Of a stretch of 64,000 nucleotides of DNA, positions 26,981 to 36,120 are shown in pieces. The position numbers and the translations under genes were made by a program. Below the pieces are notes generated by a model. It saw nothing but the letters and a program-made list of their open reading frames with translations. It made no database searches and was not told where the DNA came from. The DNA lies in assembly GCA_011365055.1 (NCBI GenBank), contig RDOG01000020.1, positions 1 to 64,000 on the forward strand, read 5' to 3'. Position 1 is the stretch's first letter. Each line of letters opens with the position of its first letter. Origin of the DNA: Promethearchaeota archaeon (lineage in GTDB: Archaea; Asgardarchaeota; Lokiarchaeia; Helarchaeales; RDOG01).

Positions 26981-28051
26981 ATGGCTGAATTCAAGGGAAT
27001 TTATTTACATCGACTACTCACGCTTTTTTTAATTATAATTGCGCCGATATATTTCTTTATTTTATTAAATTATGTTTGGATCCGAACGCCTTTTATTATT
27101 CCGTTCTTTGAATATTATCTTCCCGGTTCAAGTGAAATAATAATTAAATGGGTAATGCCCATAACTTTCACGGTACCTTGGTGGATTTTCCTCATATTAT
27201 ATAGAAATAAATTTGCTAATAGTTTTGTTGAAATGAAAGAGCGGTTCGTCATCATACCAAAAAGATGGATAGTTTTCTATGGTGTTAATGGTTTATTAGT
27301 TATTTCCCTTCTTTTCATTCCATTTATCACGCCAACATTGCTCATAATAACTGTTGGATTATTGACTCATGATATATATCTCCTCACATTATCCGAGAGA
27401 GAGGGGAGAGGAAAATATTTTGGATTTATAATTATTTTAATTTTGCTGGAAATTTTCCCCATTATCTTCCAGCTCTCTTTTATTGACAGATACATATTCT
27501 TTTGGAATGAAATTTTTGCCATATGGATGCTTTTCATTCCTTATTTATTTAAAATAACGATTTTGATGGCTGATGCATTAGAATTTGGTGGAATAATATG
27601 GTTAATCTATGCTGGAGCAATAGAGTTTGAAAGAGATTCAGGATTGACTGTAACAACGGAAGTTCCAGAAACTAGGATAAAAATTTTTCAATTTATATTA
27701 TTTATTATTTTTGGTTCCATCTGGATAATTTCATTATTATTCCCAATCTATCCGTTTTTGTCAGAAATCTTATTTTTTATCGATGTCTCAGCCTTAACTG
27801 TCGGAGTTATAATCTTATTTATATCAATTAAAAGAGGAATTTCGAGAGAAGTATCGACTTCACCATTTATCGGGTATGTATTCATGCTTGGTTTTTTGGT
27901 TCTAGAAGTAGTACAAACTATACCGTACTTGTTCGGATTAGAGGCGATGCAAAATTTGTGGTTAATGTCTTTAGTCGTTTTTGGAGCAGGAGTTATGTTT
28001 TTAATTATGTGGTTTATATCTTTATTAATTGCTGAAGATGATGATTATTAA
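26981..28051 (+). CDS. Polytopic membrane protein, unknown
   Basis: About 356 residues with roughly ten transmembrane helices and short charged loops. A GTG at 26972 opens the frame, but AGGTGA overlaps it and the ATG at 26981 is the better start. No transporter signature, cofactor residue or repeated half was recognised. It follows the copper ATPase on the same strand after 173 nt of AT-rich sequence, so shared control is uncertain. Confidence 0.7.
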   Translation: MAEFKGIYLHRLLTLFLIIIAPIYFFILLNYVWIRTPFIIPFFEYYLPGSSEIIIKWVMPITFTVPWWIFLILYRNKFANSFVEMKERFVIIPKRWIVFYGVNGLLVISLLFIPFITPTLLIITVGLLTHDIYLLTLSEREGRGKYFGFIIILILLEIFPIIFQLSFIDRYIFFWNEIFAIWMLFIPYLFKITILMADALEFGGIIWLIYAGAIEFERDSGLTVTTEVPETRIKIFQFILFIIFGSIWIISLLFPIYPFLSEILFFIDVSALTVGVIILFISIKRGISREVSTSPFIGYVFMLGFLVLEVVQTIPYLFGLEAMQNLWLMSLVVFGAGVMFLIMWFISLLIAEDDDY

Positions 28052-28083
28052 CAAAAAAAATGAAAATGGTTAAAAAAAAATCA

Positions 28084-29355
28084 TCATTCATTATATGAGT
28101 GTTGATCTCTAGTTAATGCTTCTGGAATGGTTTGAGAACCTATTAACTCCAATTCTAGCCCCAAACCATATCGTTCTGCACCAATCGCATAACCTGATTT
28201 TGCAATGCTTCGAGCTTGACGTTCTGCAGTTTTTCTATCAATTAAAGTAGAGGTTACAGCCCAACTTAACTGCCATCGTTGAGCATCTGGATTTAAGACT
28301 AAATTAATAGAATCTTCATTGAACGTTGTTTGCTGAATGAATTCTTTCCCATCAAATCTTAGAATTATTTTTGAAATCTCTGGTTCTGCTTTTTTTAAGA
28401 AGGATGCAACAGCATTTGCAGGTTCTACAGATGGTTTTTCAACAATTTTTGGAGTAAGCTCTTGAATCTTCATTTTTAGTTCATTTATTTCTTCTAGATA
28501 ATTTTGTTCTATATCATTTACTTGTTGCTCAACTTCTTGTTTCATTTTTTCTGAGATTTCAGATTTTTCTTGTTCAAATTTAATTTTTATTTCTTCCAAT
28601 ATTTTATTTTTCTCATCATTTGCTGCCATTAATTGATTATTTAAATCATTTAATTCATTAAGATTTTTCTCTCTAATTGAATTTATTTCTGCTTTAATAG
28701 AATTTACTTCTGCATTTGCATTTTCCTTTAATTCTGCTAATTCACTTGTATGATCTTCATAAATTTTAGAAATTTCTGCATTTTTTTCTTCTAATTGAAT
28801 GTTTAAACTTTGAATATTTTGTTGAAATTCACCTAGTAGATTTAATTGAGATTGTAAATCATTTATCTGGTTGTCTTTCTGAGTAATATGATTTTTTAAA
28901 TCAGATAGGTTAGAATTAAGATTTTGAATTTCTTGATCTTTTTGAGAAATTATTTGATTTAATTGCTCAATTTCACCTGTCTGACCGTCTAACACGCTCT
29001 GTAATTCTTGGTTAGAAGATGCCATGGTGGAGTTTAAATCAATAATTTGATTTTTTAGCGCTTCAAATTGTCCATTTAAATTGGAAATATCACCATTTAA
29101 TTTATTAATCTCCCCATCCTTTGCTACTATCTGATCTTTTAGGTCATTCGTTATTTGTTTTTGTTGTTCAATTGTTGTTTCAAGAATTTCTTTGGATTTC
29201 TTTAATTGATGTGTTATTTCTGCAATACTGCCATTTAAATCTTCGATTGTTTTTTCCTGAGCTTCAATTTTCTGTCTTGTCGATAATAAATAAGAACCAA
29301 CGACCTTATGCTCTTTATCAGGTTTTTCTATTACCTTTGCCCAATCAATTGACAT
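28084..29355 (-). CDS. Long coiled-coil protein with conserved C-terminal domain
   Basis: A 423-residue protein. Residues about 30-310 are an almost continuous heptad coiled coil rich in Gln, Asn, Glu and Leu, with repeated phrases of the type LNGDISNLNGQ and QKDQEIQNLNSNL. The last 95 residues form a separate compact beta/alpha domain (IILRFDGKEFIQQTTF to LGLELELIG), which I do not recognise. The N-terminal 25 residues (MSIDWAKVIEKPDKEHKVVGSYLL) may be a binding motif. There is no membrane segment. A scaffold or tether role is inference. The neighbour on the same strand is moaE, 163 nt upstream. Confidence 0.7.
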   Translation of the reverse strand: MSIDWAKVIEKPDKEHKVVGSYLLSTRQKIEAQEKTIEDLNGSIAEITHQLKKSKEILETTIEQQKQITNDLKDQIVAKDGEINKLNGDISNLNGQFEALKNQIIDLNSTMASSNQELQSVLDGQTGEIEQLNQIISQKDQEIQNLNSNLSDLKNHITQKDNQINDLQSQLNLLGEFQQNIQSLNIQLEEKNAEISKIYEDHTSELAELKENANAEVNSIKAEINSIREKNLNELNDLNNQLMAANDEKNKILEEIKIKFEQEKSEISEKMKQEVEQQVNDIEQNYLEEINELKMKIQELTPKIVEKPSVEPANAVASFLKKAEPEISKIILRFDGKEFIQQTTFNEDSINLVLNPDAQRWQLSWAVTSTLIDRKTAERQARSIAKSGYAIGAERYGLGLELELIGSQTIPEALTRDQHSYNE

Positions 29356-29518
29356 TTTACATCACGATTTATAAATGAGATTATTATGATTAATTTAATA
29401 TTAATGTACTATCAATTTTATATTTTTGTCTGAGAAATCGAAAAGCTTTTTTTTAGAAGATATTTACCTTTAATTTCTTGGTTAAATTTTTAAAGAATCC
29501 AATAAAAATATGTCTTTG

Positions 29519-29962
29519 TTATTTTTCAATCCAATACTCTTTTCCATTGACCAATTTTTCCTTTTTCCATAATATTCCCTCAGTTTTGTATCTTTCTATC
29601 GCTTCTTTAAAGATGGGAAATAATTCCTTTCGATGCCCACTTGAAATTCCTACATATACTAAATCTTCTCCGACAACAAAATCACCAATGAAATGACAAA
29701 TAATAATATCGATTATTCCTTCTCTTTCTTTCAGCTCCTTAGATATATTTACTAGAATTTCATTACATTTTTCCACATAGGATTCTATTATGATACCAGA
29801 TACTTCCTCACCAGAATTAGAAATGCCCCTTACTACACCATTATATATTGCAATAGCGCCAATTTTTTCACTATCAGGATTTTTTTTTAACGAATAAACC
29901 AGATCTTCAACTGATATTTCTCCTTTTTTATAGATTCCTGATTTAATTATTTTATTTGTCAA
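29519..29962 (-). CDS. moaE: Molybdopterin synthase catalytic subunit MoaE
   Basis: A 147-residue MoaE, which with thiocarboxylated MoaD converts cPMP to molybdopterin for Mo/W enzymes. Family motifs are visible: AIAIYNGVVRG near the N-terminus, CHFIGDFVVGEDLVYVGISSGHRKE, and the catalytic-lysine region ILWKKEKLVNGKEYW. The start is TTG, with GGAG about 8 nt before it. MoaD and other cofactor genes are absent from the window; the tungsten enzyme AOR at 32440 is a plausible user of the cofactor. Confidence 0.88.
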   Translation of the reverse strand: MTNKIIKSGIYKKGEISVEDLVYSLKKNPDSEKIGAIAIYNGVVRGISNSGEEVSGIIIESYVEKCNEILVNISKELKEREGIIDIIICHFIGDFVVGEDLVYVGISSGHRKELFPIFKEAIERYKTEGILWKKEKLVNGKEYWIEK

Positions 29963-30060
29963 TGAATTTTCTCCATATTAATCAATATAAAAAACATGAA
30001 ACTTTATCAATATATAAATTAATTTTATTTATAGATTTTAAGATGTGGCGAGAGTTGAAT

Positions 30061-30576
30061 ATGAACAATAGGAAAAAAATTATCTTAGTTGGTGATGAAG
30101 CTGTTGGAAAAACAGCCTTAATAAAAAAATACATTGAAAAAAAAGAAGAATTGTTGGATTATCGCCCTACTTTAGGCGTTGAAGTAACAAAATCTTCTTT
30201 TTATAAAAATAAAGATACAGAAATTGTTTATTTATACTTTTGGGATGTTGCAGGACAAGAGATGTATTCAGAAACACGTCAAATCTATTATGAAGGGGTT
30301 GATGGTGCTTTAATTGTTTTTGATGTTACTCGCGTGAGAACTTTTAAACACGTAACCGATTGGTATGAAGAAATTATAAAATATTGTAATAAAAAAATTC
30401 CAATGTTACTTGTTTCTAATAAACACGATTTAAAGGATTTCATAAAAGTAAGTGATGAGGAAGTATTAAAAACATCAAAAACATTAAAAATAAAATGTAT
30501 AAACACATCAGCATTGACTGGAATGAATGTTGAGGAAATGGTTAAAGAGATTTTAGTAATTATAGATTCATTTTGA
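30061..30576 (+). CDS. Ras/Rab-like small GTPase (first)
   Basis: A 171-residue small GTPase. The frame is open further upstream, but the ATG at 30061 begins the G domain directly and avoids overlapping moaE. Motifs: G1 GDEAVGKT (from residue 11), G2 Thr in YRPTLGVE, G3 WDVAGQE with the catalytic Gln, G4 NKHD and G5 TSALTG. This is a complete Ras-superfamily set, most like Rab/Ras. The C-terminus lacks a cysteine prenylation motif, as in other Asgard GTPases. The switch II/effector partner is unknown. Its end overlaps the convergent helical gene at 30568 by 9 nt. Confidence 0.93.
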   Translation: MNNRKKIILVGDEAVGKTALIKKYIEKKEELLDYRPTLGVEVTKSSFYKNKDTEIVYLYFWDVAGQEMYSETRQIYYEGVDGALIVFDVTRVRTFKHVTDWYEEIIKYCNKKIPMLLVSNKHDLKDFIKVSDEEVLKTSKTLKIKCINTSALTGMNVEEMVKEILVIIDSF

Positions 30577-30981
30577 TTCAGATTCAATCTTTTTTAATCT
30601 TTTTTTAAGCTGTTCTTCTAAGATCGGCTTTACTTTTTCGATATTTTCAAGTTCTTCTTGAGCATGTTGAGTAAAATCCATTTTTATTAGTATATTTCTA
30701 TTTTCTATTAAATATAATAATCTAAGAAAATTATCTGGATCTTGAAAAAAAACTTCAGATTGGGTCGTAAATACAGCGATTTCAAAAAAATATCTGAAAA
30801 AAGTTGTATATGGTTTCAATTTTTTCTTATCTTCTTGATTTGAGGTTGCATATTTTTTTAAAATGTGATTTAATTCTTTATTGAAAGACGCTAATAATGA
30901 TGAAAATTCATTTAGATTTTTATTATCTTTTAAGTATTTTTCCATTTCATTAAAAATTTCATTAATCTTATCAATAGACAT
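30568..30981 (-). CDS. Helical cytoplasmic protein, unknown
   Basis: A 137-residue, charged, almost all-helical protein without cysteine motifs, signal peptide or membrane helix. Two helical halves (about 1-55 and 60-137) are separated by a YTTFFRYFFEIAVF segment. I recognise no family. It is convergent with the small GTPase at 30061, overlapping by 9 nt, and divergent from the MFS gene. Confidence 0.5.
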   Translation of the reverse strand: MSIDKINEIFNEMEKYLKDNKNLNEFSSLLASFNKELNHILKKYATSNQEDKKKLKPYTTFFRYFFEIAVFTTQSEVFFQDPDNFLRLLYLIENRNILIKMDFTQHAQEELENIEKVKPILEEQLKKRLKKIESESK

Positions 30982-31061
30982 GTTATCAAAACATTATTAA
31001 TTAAAATGAAAAATATGATTAGCTAGTATTTTGAATTCTTCTAAATTAATGTATTTGTTTG

Positions 31062-32357
31062 ATGAAAATGAATACGCCTTGGAAAGGAACACCTTTTGAC
31101 TCGAGTTATAGGAATTCAATGTTTAGAATCTTAATACCTACTTTTTTTGCAGGTTTTGCTTCTTTAGGATTACTATTTGTGAATTTTTCAAGAATAATAT
31201 CGGATATTTATCAATCTAAATTGTTTTTAAGTGTAGAAGCAGCTGCAGGAATGGCAGGAATATTGACAGGTGTGGATATTTTAGCTAAATTAGGAATTTC
31301 ACCTTTAACGGGTTACTTATCAGATAAATTTGGTCGTAGGAAACTGATAGTAACTGGAATGTCATTGGGTATAATAGCATCTTTAACATTTCTTTGGGCA
31401 TATTTATTTGATTTTGAAATCGCTATAGTGAGTTTTTTATGGGCAGGTACTATATTTTTAGGACTCGAAAAAGGTCAAACGAATACTAGTATCACGATTG
31501 CTAGTGGAGATACGGGTGAAGAATATAATCAAATAGGAAGATCGGAAGCTGCTTGGGACGTAGCATTAATAGCAGGAATGATTTCAGGTGTTGCAATTGC
31601 AACATTATTAGATTTAAATTATTACCAACAAATCTTCTTATCAATTTTTATTTTCATTGCTGCCGCTATTTTTTCATTTTTCTTGACTAAAGAGACCTTA
31701 CAACCTTTAGGACCTAATATAGAGGTTAAAAAAACAAAAATTAATGATTATAAGGACATTTTGAAGGAAAAAAATTTTATTCCTTTATTTATATTTGCAT
31801 TTGCTGTTGAAGCTCAAGAATCTGGAATGGTTTTCTATTTATTACCGCTCATGTTTGAACAAACCACAACATTAAGTTCAAATACAGTAACAATTATCGT
31901 GTTTCTCCCTGCCATGCTTTCATTAGCAATATTCTTCATTCCTGCAGGTATTTTATCTGATAAATATGGAAGAAAACGGATGGCACTTTTTGGGATGGGA
32001 ATTTCAATAATTTTAATGGTCCTTTTATCATTTACAGGGGCGTTTCCAATAGAAATTCAAATTCCAATAATTGTAAGTATTCTTATCACCTTAGGGTTTT
32101 TTGTTTGTTTATATAGAATGCCTTTAATGAGTAGTCTCACTGATTTAACAAATAGGCAATCTCGAGGAATAGCTTATGGAATCCTAAGAGGATTCAGAGA
32201 ATTTGGAGGAGCAGTTGCACCTTTTATTTTAGGAGCATTTTTAATTTTGGGATTCAATTTCTATAATGTAATATTGATAATGGCATTAATAACGGGGATC
32301 TGTTTTGCATTAAACGTCTTTCTTTTTCGAGAAACAGTAAGGATGATGGCAAATTAA
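31062..32357 (+). CDS. Major facilitator superfamily transporter
   Basis: About 431 residues with twelve predicted transmembrane helices in two halves. The MFS loop motif appears twice: GYLSDKFGRRKL after helix 2 and GILSDKYGRKRM after helix 8. A TTG at 31059 precedes ATG codons at 31062 and 31068, either of which may be used. The substrate is not predictable; the family exports drugs or transports sugars and organic acids with protons. It precedes the aldehyde oxidoreductase gene by 82 nt on the same strand, so it could move a substrate or product of that enzyme, which is inference. Confidence 0.88.
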   Translation: MKMNTPWKGTPFDSSYRNSMFRILIPTFFAGFASLGLLFVNFSRIISDIYQSKLFLSVEAAAGMAGILTGVDILAKLGISPLTGYLSDKFGRRKLIVTGMSLGIIASLTFLWAYLFDFEIAIVSFLWAGTIFLGLEKGQTNTSITIASGDTGEEYNQIGRSEAAWDVALIAGMISGVAIATLLDLNYYQQIFLSIFIFIAAAIFSFFLTKETLQPLGPNIEVKKTKINDYKDILKEKNFIPLFIFAFAVEAQESGMVFYLLPLMFEQTTTLSSNTVTIIVFLPAMLSLAIFFIPAGILSDKYGRKRMALFGMGISIILMVLLSFTGAFPIEIQIPIIVSILITLGFFVCLYRMPLMSSLTDLTNRQSRGIAYGILRGFREFGGAVAPFILGAFLILGFNFYNVILIMALITGICFALNVFLFRETVRMMAN

Positions 32358-32439
32358 CCAGATAAAAAATTAAAAAATTTTAAATTATAATATCCCAATA
32401 TTTCTGTATTGATTTTTTAATATAATTTTGGTGATTTAT

Positions 32440-34287
32440 TTGAAAGGATACACTGGAAAAATCCTTCAAGTTGATTTAGAGTCTAAAAAAATATCAATAA
32501 TTCCAATTAATAAAGAATGGTCAAAACTTTTCCTTGGTGGTTCTGGATACGCTGCAAGGTTATTGTATGATAAACTTACCAAAGATCTGGATCCCCTGAG
32601 TCCTGAAAATCCATTGTTATTTATGACTGGTCCTTTAACAGCAACACCCGCACCAACTGCAGGGCGCTATATAGTCTGTGCAAAGTCTCCTCTTACAAAT
32701 ATTTGGGGAGAATCAACATCTGGGGGAACCTTTGGATCAGAAATAAAATTCGCAGGATATGATGGTATTTTACTTCTGAACAAAGCAGAAAACTTGTCTT
32801 ATATTTCAATTAATGATGATATCGTTGAAATTAAAGATGCAAAAAAACTCAAGAATAAAGATGCTTATACAGTTCAAGAAAAAATAAGAGAAATGGAAGA
32901 TAGTCCTAAGATGAAAGTCGCTGCAATTGGAGCTGCAGGAGAGAACATGGTGCGATTTGCAGCAATAATGAACGATGAAGGAAGAGCTGCTGGAAGAACA
33001 GGTATGGGGGCAGTCATGGGATCAAAGAATTTAAAAGCTATAGGTATCAGAGGAAGAGGTTTTATTGAAGTTGAAAAACCGAAAAGATATCTTGGAACAA
33101 TACGTGCAATGAACATGCATCAAAAAGAGAATTTTGCTGCTAGAATGTTTCGAGAGTTAGGAACTGCTGGTTATTTAGATACTGCTTATGCATTCGGAGA
33201 CCTAATTGCAAAGTATTACACTCAAGGAGATTGGGAAGCTTCAAGTAATCTATCAGGTTCTACACAAAAAGAAAAATATATCGTTAAAAATACTGCTTGT
33301 TTTGCTTGTGCTATTGCTTGTGGCCACTTAGTTGAAAATAAAGAAGGAACTTATAAAATACCGAAAACAACAGAAGCTTGCGAATATGAAACGCTTGGAG
33401 CTCTTGGTTCTTTATGTTTAAACGAAAATTTAGAATCAGTATTAAAGGCAAATTACCTTTGCAACTTCCATGGTTTGGATACAATAAGTTGCGGTGCAAC
33501 GATCGCATTTACCATGTATTGTTACGATAAAGGTTATATAACAATAGATGATACTGAAGGACTAGAAATGAAATGGGGAGATTCTGAATTAATATTAAAA
33601 TTAATTGATATGATTGCAACAAGAAAGGGTTTTGGTAACGTGATTGCAGAAGGTACCGCTAGAATGGGGCAGAAGTTCAATGTTAATCAAGATGAGATCG
33701 GAGTTGTTAAGGGATTAGATGCACCAATGCATGATCCAAGAGCATTTTTTGGAATGGCAATTCAATATGCAACTTCAAATCGTGGAGCTTGCCACATGGC
33801 AGGAGATGATTATGAGGTTTGTTTAGGAAACGATGCAAAAGAATTTGGTGTTACGTTTCATGACCGATTCAGTGATGATAATTTAGGTGAACATGTTTCA
33901 AGACTTCAAGATTTAAGATCACTTTGGAGTTCAATGATTTTATGTAATTTTACGCACCCAAAAGCGCAATACGTTGCAGATTTAATGACATTAGCTACGG
34001 GCAATAAATACGAAATTGAGGACTTGAGAAAAGCTGGAGAACGTATATTCAACTTGAAACGAGTAATTAACAACAAATTAGGTGTGACAGAAGCGGATGA
34101 TATGCTTCCAAAAATTCTTCTTACACCGGTTGAAGGAGCAACAGAGGGTAAAGTTCCAGATTTTGTACGACAGAAGAATGAATATTATGATTTTAGAAAA
34201 TGGGATAAATCAGGGAAACCGTCAAAGGAAAAATTAAAGGAGCTTAATTTAGAATTTACAATAAAAGATATCTGGGGGAGTGAATGA
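32440..34287 (+). CDS. aor: Tungsten-dependent aldehyde:ferredoxin oxidoreductase
   Basis: About 615 residues. The enzyme oxidises aldehydes to carboxylic acids, reducing ferredoxin, with a bis-tungstopterin and a [4Fe-4S] cluster. The N-terminus KGYTGKILQVDL, cluster cysteines in ACFACAIAC plus a distal Cys in MILCNFTHP, and the pterin-site phrase GLDAPMHDPRAFFGMA are all family marks. The start is uncertain: a TTG at 32440 with GGTGAT 4 nt upstream gives the family's usual beginning. The next gene overlaps its stop by 4 nt and encodes a polyferredoxin, forming an electron-transfer operon. The specific aldehyde is unknown; other AOR-family subtypes (GOR, WOR) cannot be excluded. Confidence 0.93.
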   Translation: MKGYTGKILQVDLESKKISIIPINKEWSKLFLGGSGYAARLLYDKLTKDLDPLSPENPLLFMTGPLTATPAPTAGRYIVCAKSPLTNIWGESTSGGTFGSEIKFAGYDGILLLNKAENLSYISINDDIVEIKDAKKLKNKDAYTVQEKIREMEDSPKMKVAAIGAAGENMVRFAAIMNDEGRAAGRTGMGAVMGSKNLKAIGIRGRGFIEVEKPKRYLGTIRAMNMHQKENFAARMFRELGTAGYLDTAYAFGDLIAKYYTQGDWEASSNLSGSTQKEKYIVKNTACFACAIACGHLVENKEGTYKIPKTTEACEYETLGALGSLCLNENLESVLKANYLCNFHGLDTISCGATIAFTMYCYDKGYITIDDTEGLEMKWGDSELILKLIDMIATRKGFGNVIAEGTARMGQKFNVNQDEIGVVKGLDAPMHDPRAFFGMAIQYATSNRGACHMAGDDYEVCLGNDAKEFGVTFHDRFSDDNLGEHVSRLQDLRSLWSSMILCNFTHPKAQYVADLMTLATGNKYEIEDLRKAGERIFNLKRVINNKLGVTEADDMLPKILLTPVEGATEGKVPDFVRQKNEYYDFRKWDKSGKPSKEKLKELNLEFTIKDIWGSE

Positions 34288-34784
34288 AAATGGTACAAGT
34301 GAAGAAAATAATCATGGCATATCCAGATAAATGTTTGAATTGCAAATTATGTGAATTATCATGTTCTTTGACCAAGGAAGGAAAGATATTCCCCCTTCAT
34401 TCTAGAATAGAAATAATAGAGCATTCACCAATGATTAAGTTTCCCGTGCTTTGTTATCACTGCGATGATCCATTATGTGCAAAAATTTGTCCGACAAACT
34501 CATTAATTCGAGATTCTAAATATGGTTTAATAAAATTCAATTATAATACATGCATTCATTGTCGAAAATGTTCTGAAGCTTGTCCTTTTGGCGCAATAAG
34601 TATTGCAATTGATGGTAAAGTCTTCAAATGCAATCAATGTGAAGAAGTGATGGAAAATGAACCTGCTCCACAATGCGTTTTATCTTGCCCTCATGGTGCG
34701 TTAGAATATATTGAACCTCAAGATGACGTGCATAAAAAGCGAGAGAAATTTGTTGATAAGTATATTAAAGAATTAACTATTTAA
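34284..34784 (+). CDS. Polyferredoxin electron carrier for the AOR
   Basis: A 166-residue iron-sulfur protein with four cysteine sets for [4Fe-4S] clusters: CLNCKLCELSC, then CYHCDDPLCAKICP, then CIHCRKCSEACP, and CNQCEEV with a later CVLSCP. This HycB/DmsB-like fold shuttles electrons between an oxidoreductase and partners. The ATG overlaps the AOR stop as ATGA; an ATG at 34290 is an alternative. The tight overlap with the AOR gene indicates translational coupling and a joint complex. Confidence 0.92.
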   Translation: MKMVQVKKIIMAYPDKCLNCKLCELSCSLTKEGKIFPLHSRIEIIEHSPMIKFPVLCYHCDDPLCAKICPTNSLIRDSKYGLIKFNYNTCIHCRKCSEACPFGAISIAIDGKVFKCNQCEEVMENEPAPQCVLSCPHGALEYIEPQDDVHKKREKFVDKYIKELTI

Positions 34785-34981
34785 TTCCAAACTTTTTTTT
34801 ATATTTCTTCTATAGCAAGTTAAGACAAAGAAATGCTCTTCATTCAATATTAAAGATTTGCATATAACAAATAAAAGAATCGGAATTATTCTGTCCATTA
34901 ATTTTAAAAATTAAAAATAAATGGATTTAAAAATAAATTTGATTTGTATTAAATTGAACTTCGAAGAATAATGTGAGATCG

Positions 34982-36067
34982 ATGTATAGAGACAGAGATT
35001 ATTTGATTACAGAAGAAGGAATCATTTTTAGAGTTTATGGTTACATTCATCCACAAAAAAAAGGTATTTGTGATGTAGAATATGCTTCAGAATCTATTTA
35101 TGTATCAAAAGATCCTCGTGCAATCCGATTTTTATGTTTAGATGATGGGCAAGAACGTGAAAATAGATTCTATAAATTTTATTTTGATGGAGGATTAAAA
35201 TTTATTCAAGAAAAATACTCCCAATATCAAGTATATTATAAACCTCTTGAGACGAAATTAGTTGGATTGGATGAAAGTCAAGTATATAAAAAAATCGATC
35301 CACATCAGGAATTGCAAGAAATTTTGAATTCTGATTTAAATGACTCCTTATTAAAAACTATGAATCACGTGCTTGAAATAATTCTTAATCATTCTTCTTT
35401 GAAAATTTCGGATTTTGGCTGTTTCGGCTCTATTTGCTTGGATTTTTATCATGTGAAGTATAGTGATATCGATTTCATCATTTACGGAAGAAAAGAGCTA
35501 GCTGAATTGAGGGAAACGCTTTCTACCATTTATAAAAGTAAGAAAGAAAAGTTATCCAACGAATTTGATTTGATAGATTCAGAATCTTTTGTTAAATCAA
35601 GTTGGAAATTTCAAAATTATTCATTAAAAGAATATCTAGAAAATGAAAAAAATAAGCTAATTTATTCTGTAATTCAGTCTCCTTTTTCTGATAGATCTAT
35701 TAAAATAGAATTTGAGCCAGTAAAGAAATTTTCGGAAATAAAAAATGAATATGATGACATCATATCGATAAAAAATGAAGGTTGGATAGAATTAACGGCA
35801 AGAATAGTAGAAGATCAGGATGCATTTTATCTTCAATCAATATATATTATTGAAGTTTTGGATATTAAAGTTGGAAAAAAAGTGGAAATTCTTCAAATTT
35901 GTAACTATCTAGAGGAATTTCGAGGTATCGCTAAAAAAAATGATATTGTTTTAGTGAAGGGTAATTTAGAAAGAGTCATTTGCAAAAATAGAGAATATTT
36001 CCAAGTTACCATATCATATGGAATGAAACATCATTCAAAACAAGTATTAAAACCAATTAAAAACTAA
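34982..36067 (+). CDS. Predicted nucleotidyltransferase with C-terminal OB-like domain
   Basis: About 361 residues. A DNA-polymerase-beta-type nucleotidyltransferase core is visible in the middle: GCFGSICLDFYHVKYSDIDF, with the GS motif (S150) and catalytic DxD (D162, D164). The N-terminal 100 residues are beta-rich, and the last 95 (WIELTARIVED to VTISYGMK) look like an OB fold. The set resembles an archaeal family of predicted nucleotidyltransferases with no known substrate. A GTG at 34973 could extend the protein by three residues. It stands between the AOR unit and a coiled-coil gene with no clear partner. Confidence 0.65.
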   Translation: MYRDRDYLITEEGIIFRVYGYIHPQKKGICDVEYASESIYVSKDPRAIRFLCLDDGQERENRFYKFYFDGGLKFIQEKYSQYQVYYKPLETKLVGLDESQVYKKIDPHQELQEILNSDLNDSLLKTMNHVLEIILNHSSLKISDFGCFGSICLDFYHVKYSDIDFIIYGRKELAELRETLSTIYKSKKEKLSNEFDLIDSESFVKSSWKFQNYSLKEYLENEKNKLIYSVIQSPFSDRSIKIEFEPVKKFSEIKNEYDDIISIKNEGWIELTARIVEDQDAFYLQSIYIIEVLDIKVGKKVEILQICNYLEEFRGIAKKNDIVLVKGNLERVICKNREYFQVTISYGMKHHSKQVLKPIKN

Positions 36068-36120
36068 ATTATTTTTCATTTTCTTTTTTATTTGAAATTT
36101 TTTCTTTATTGAATTAACTT

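Noticed and set aside
29956..30060. N-terminal extension of the first small GTPase
   Set aside because: Starting at 29956 would overlap the moaE start and add 35 residues before the G domain; the ATG at 30061 fits the family.
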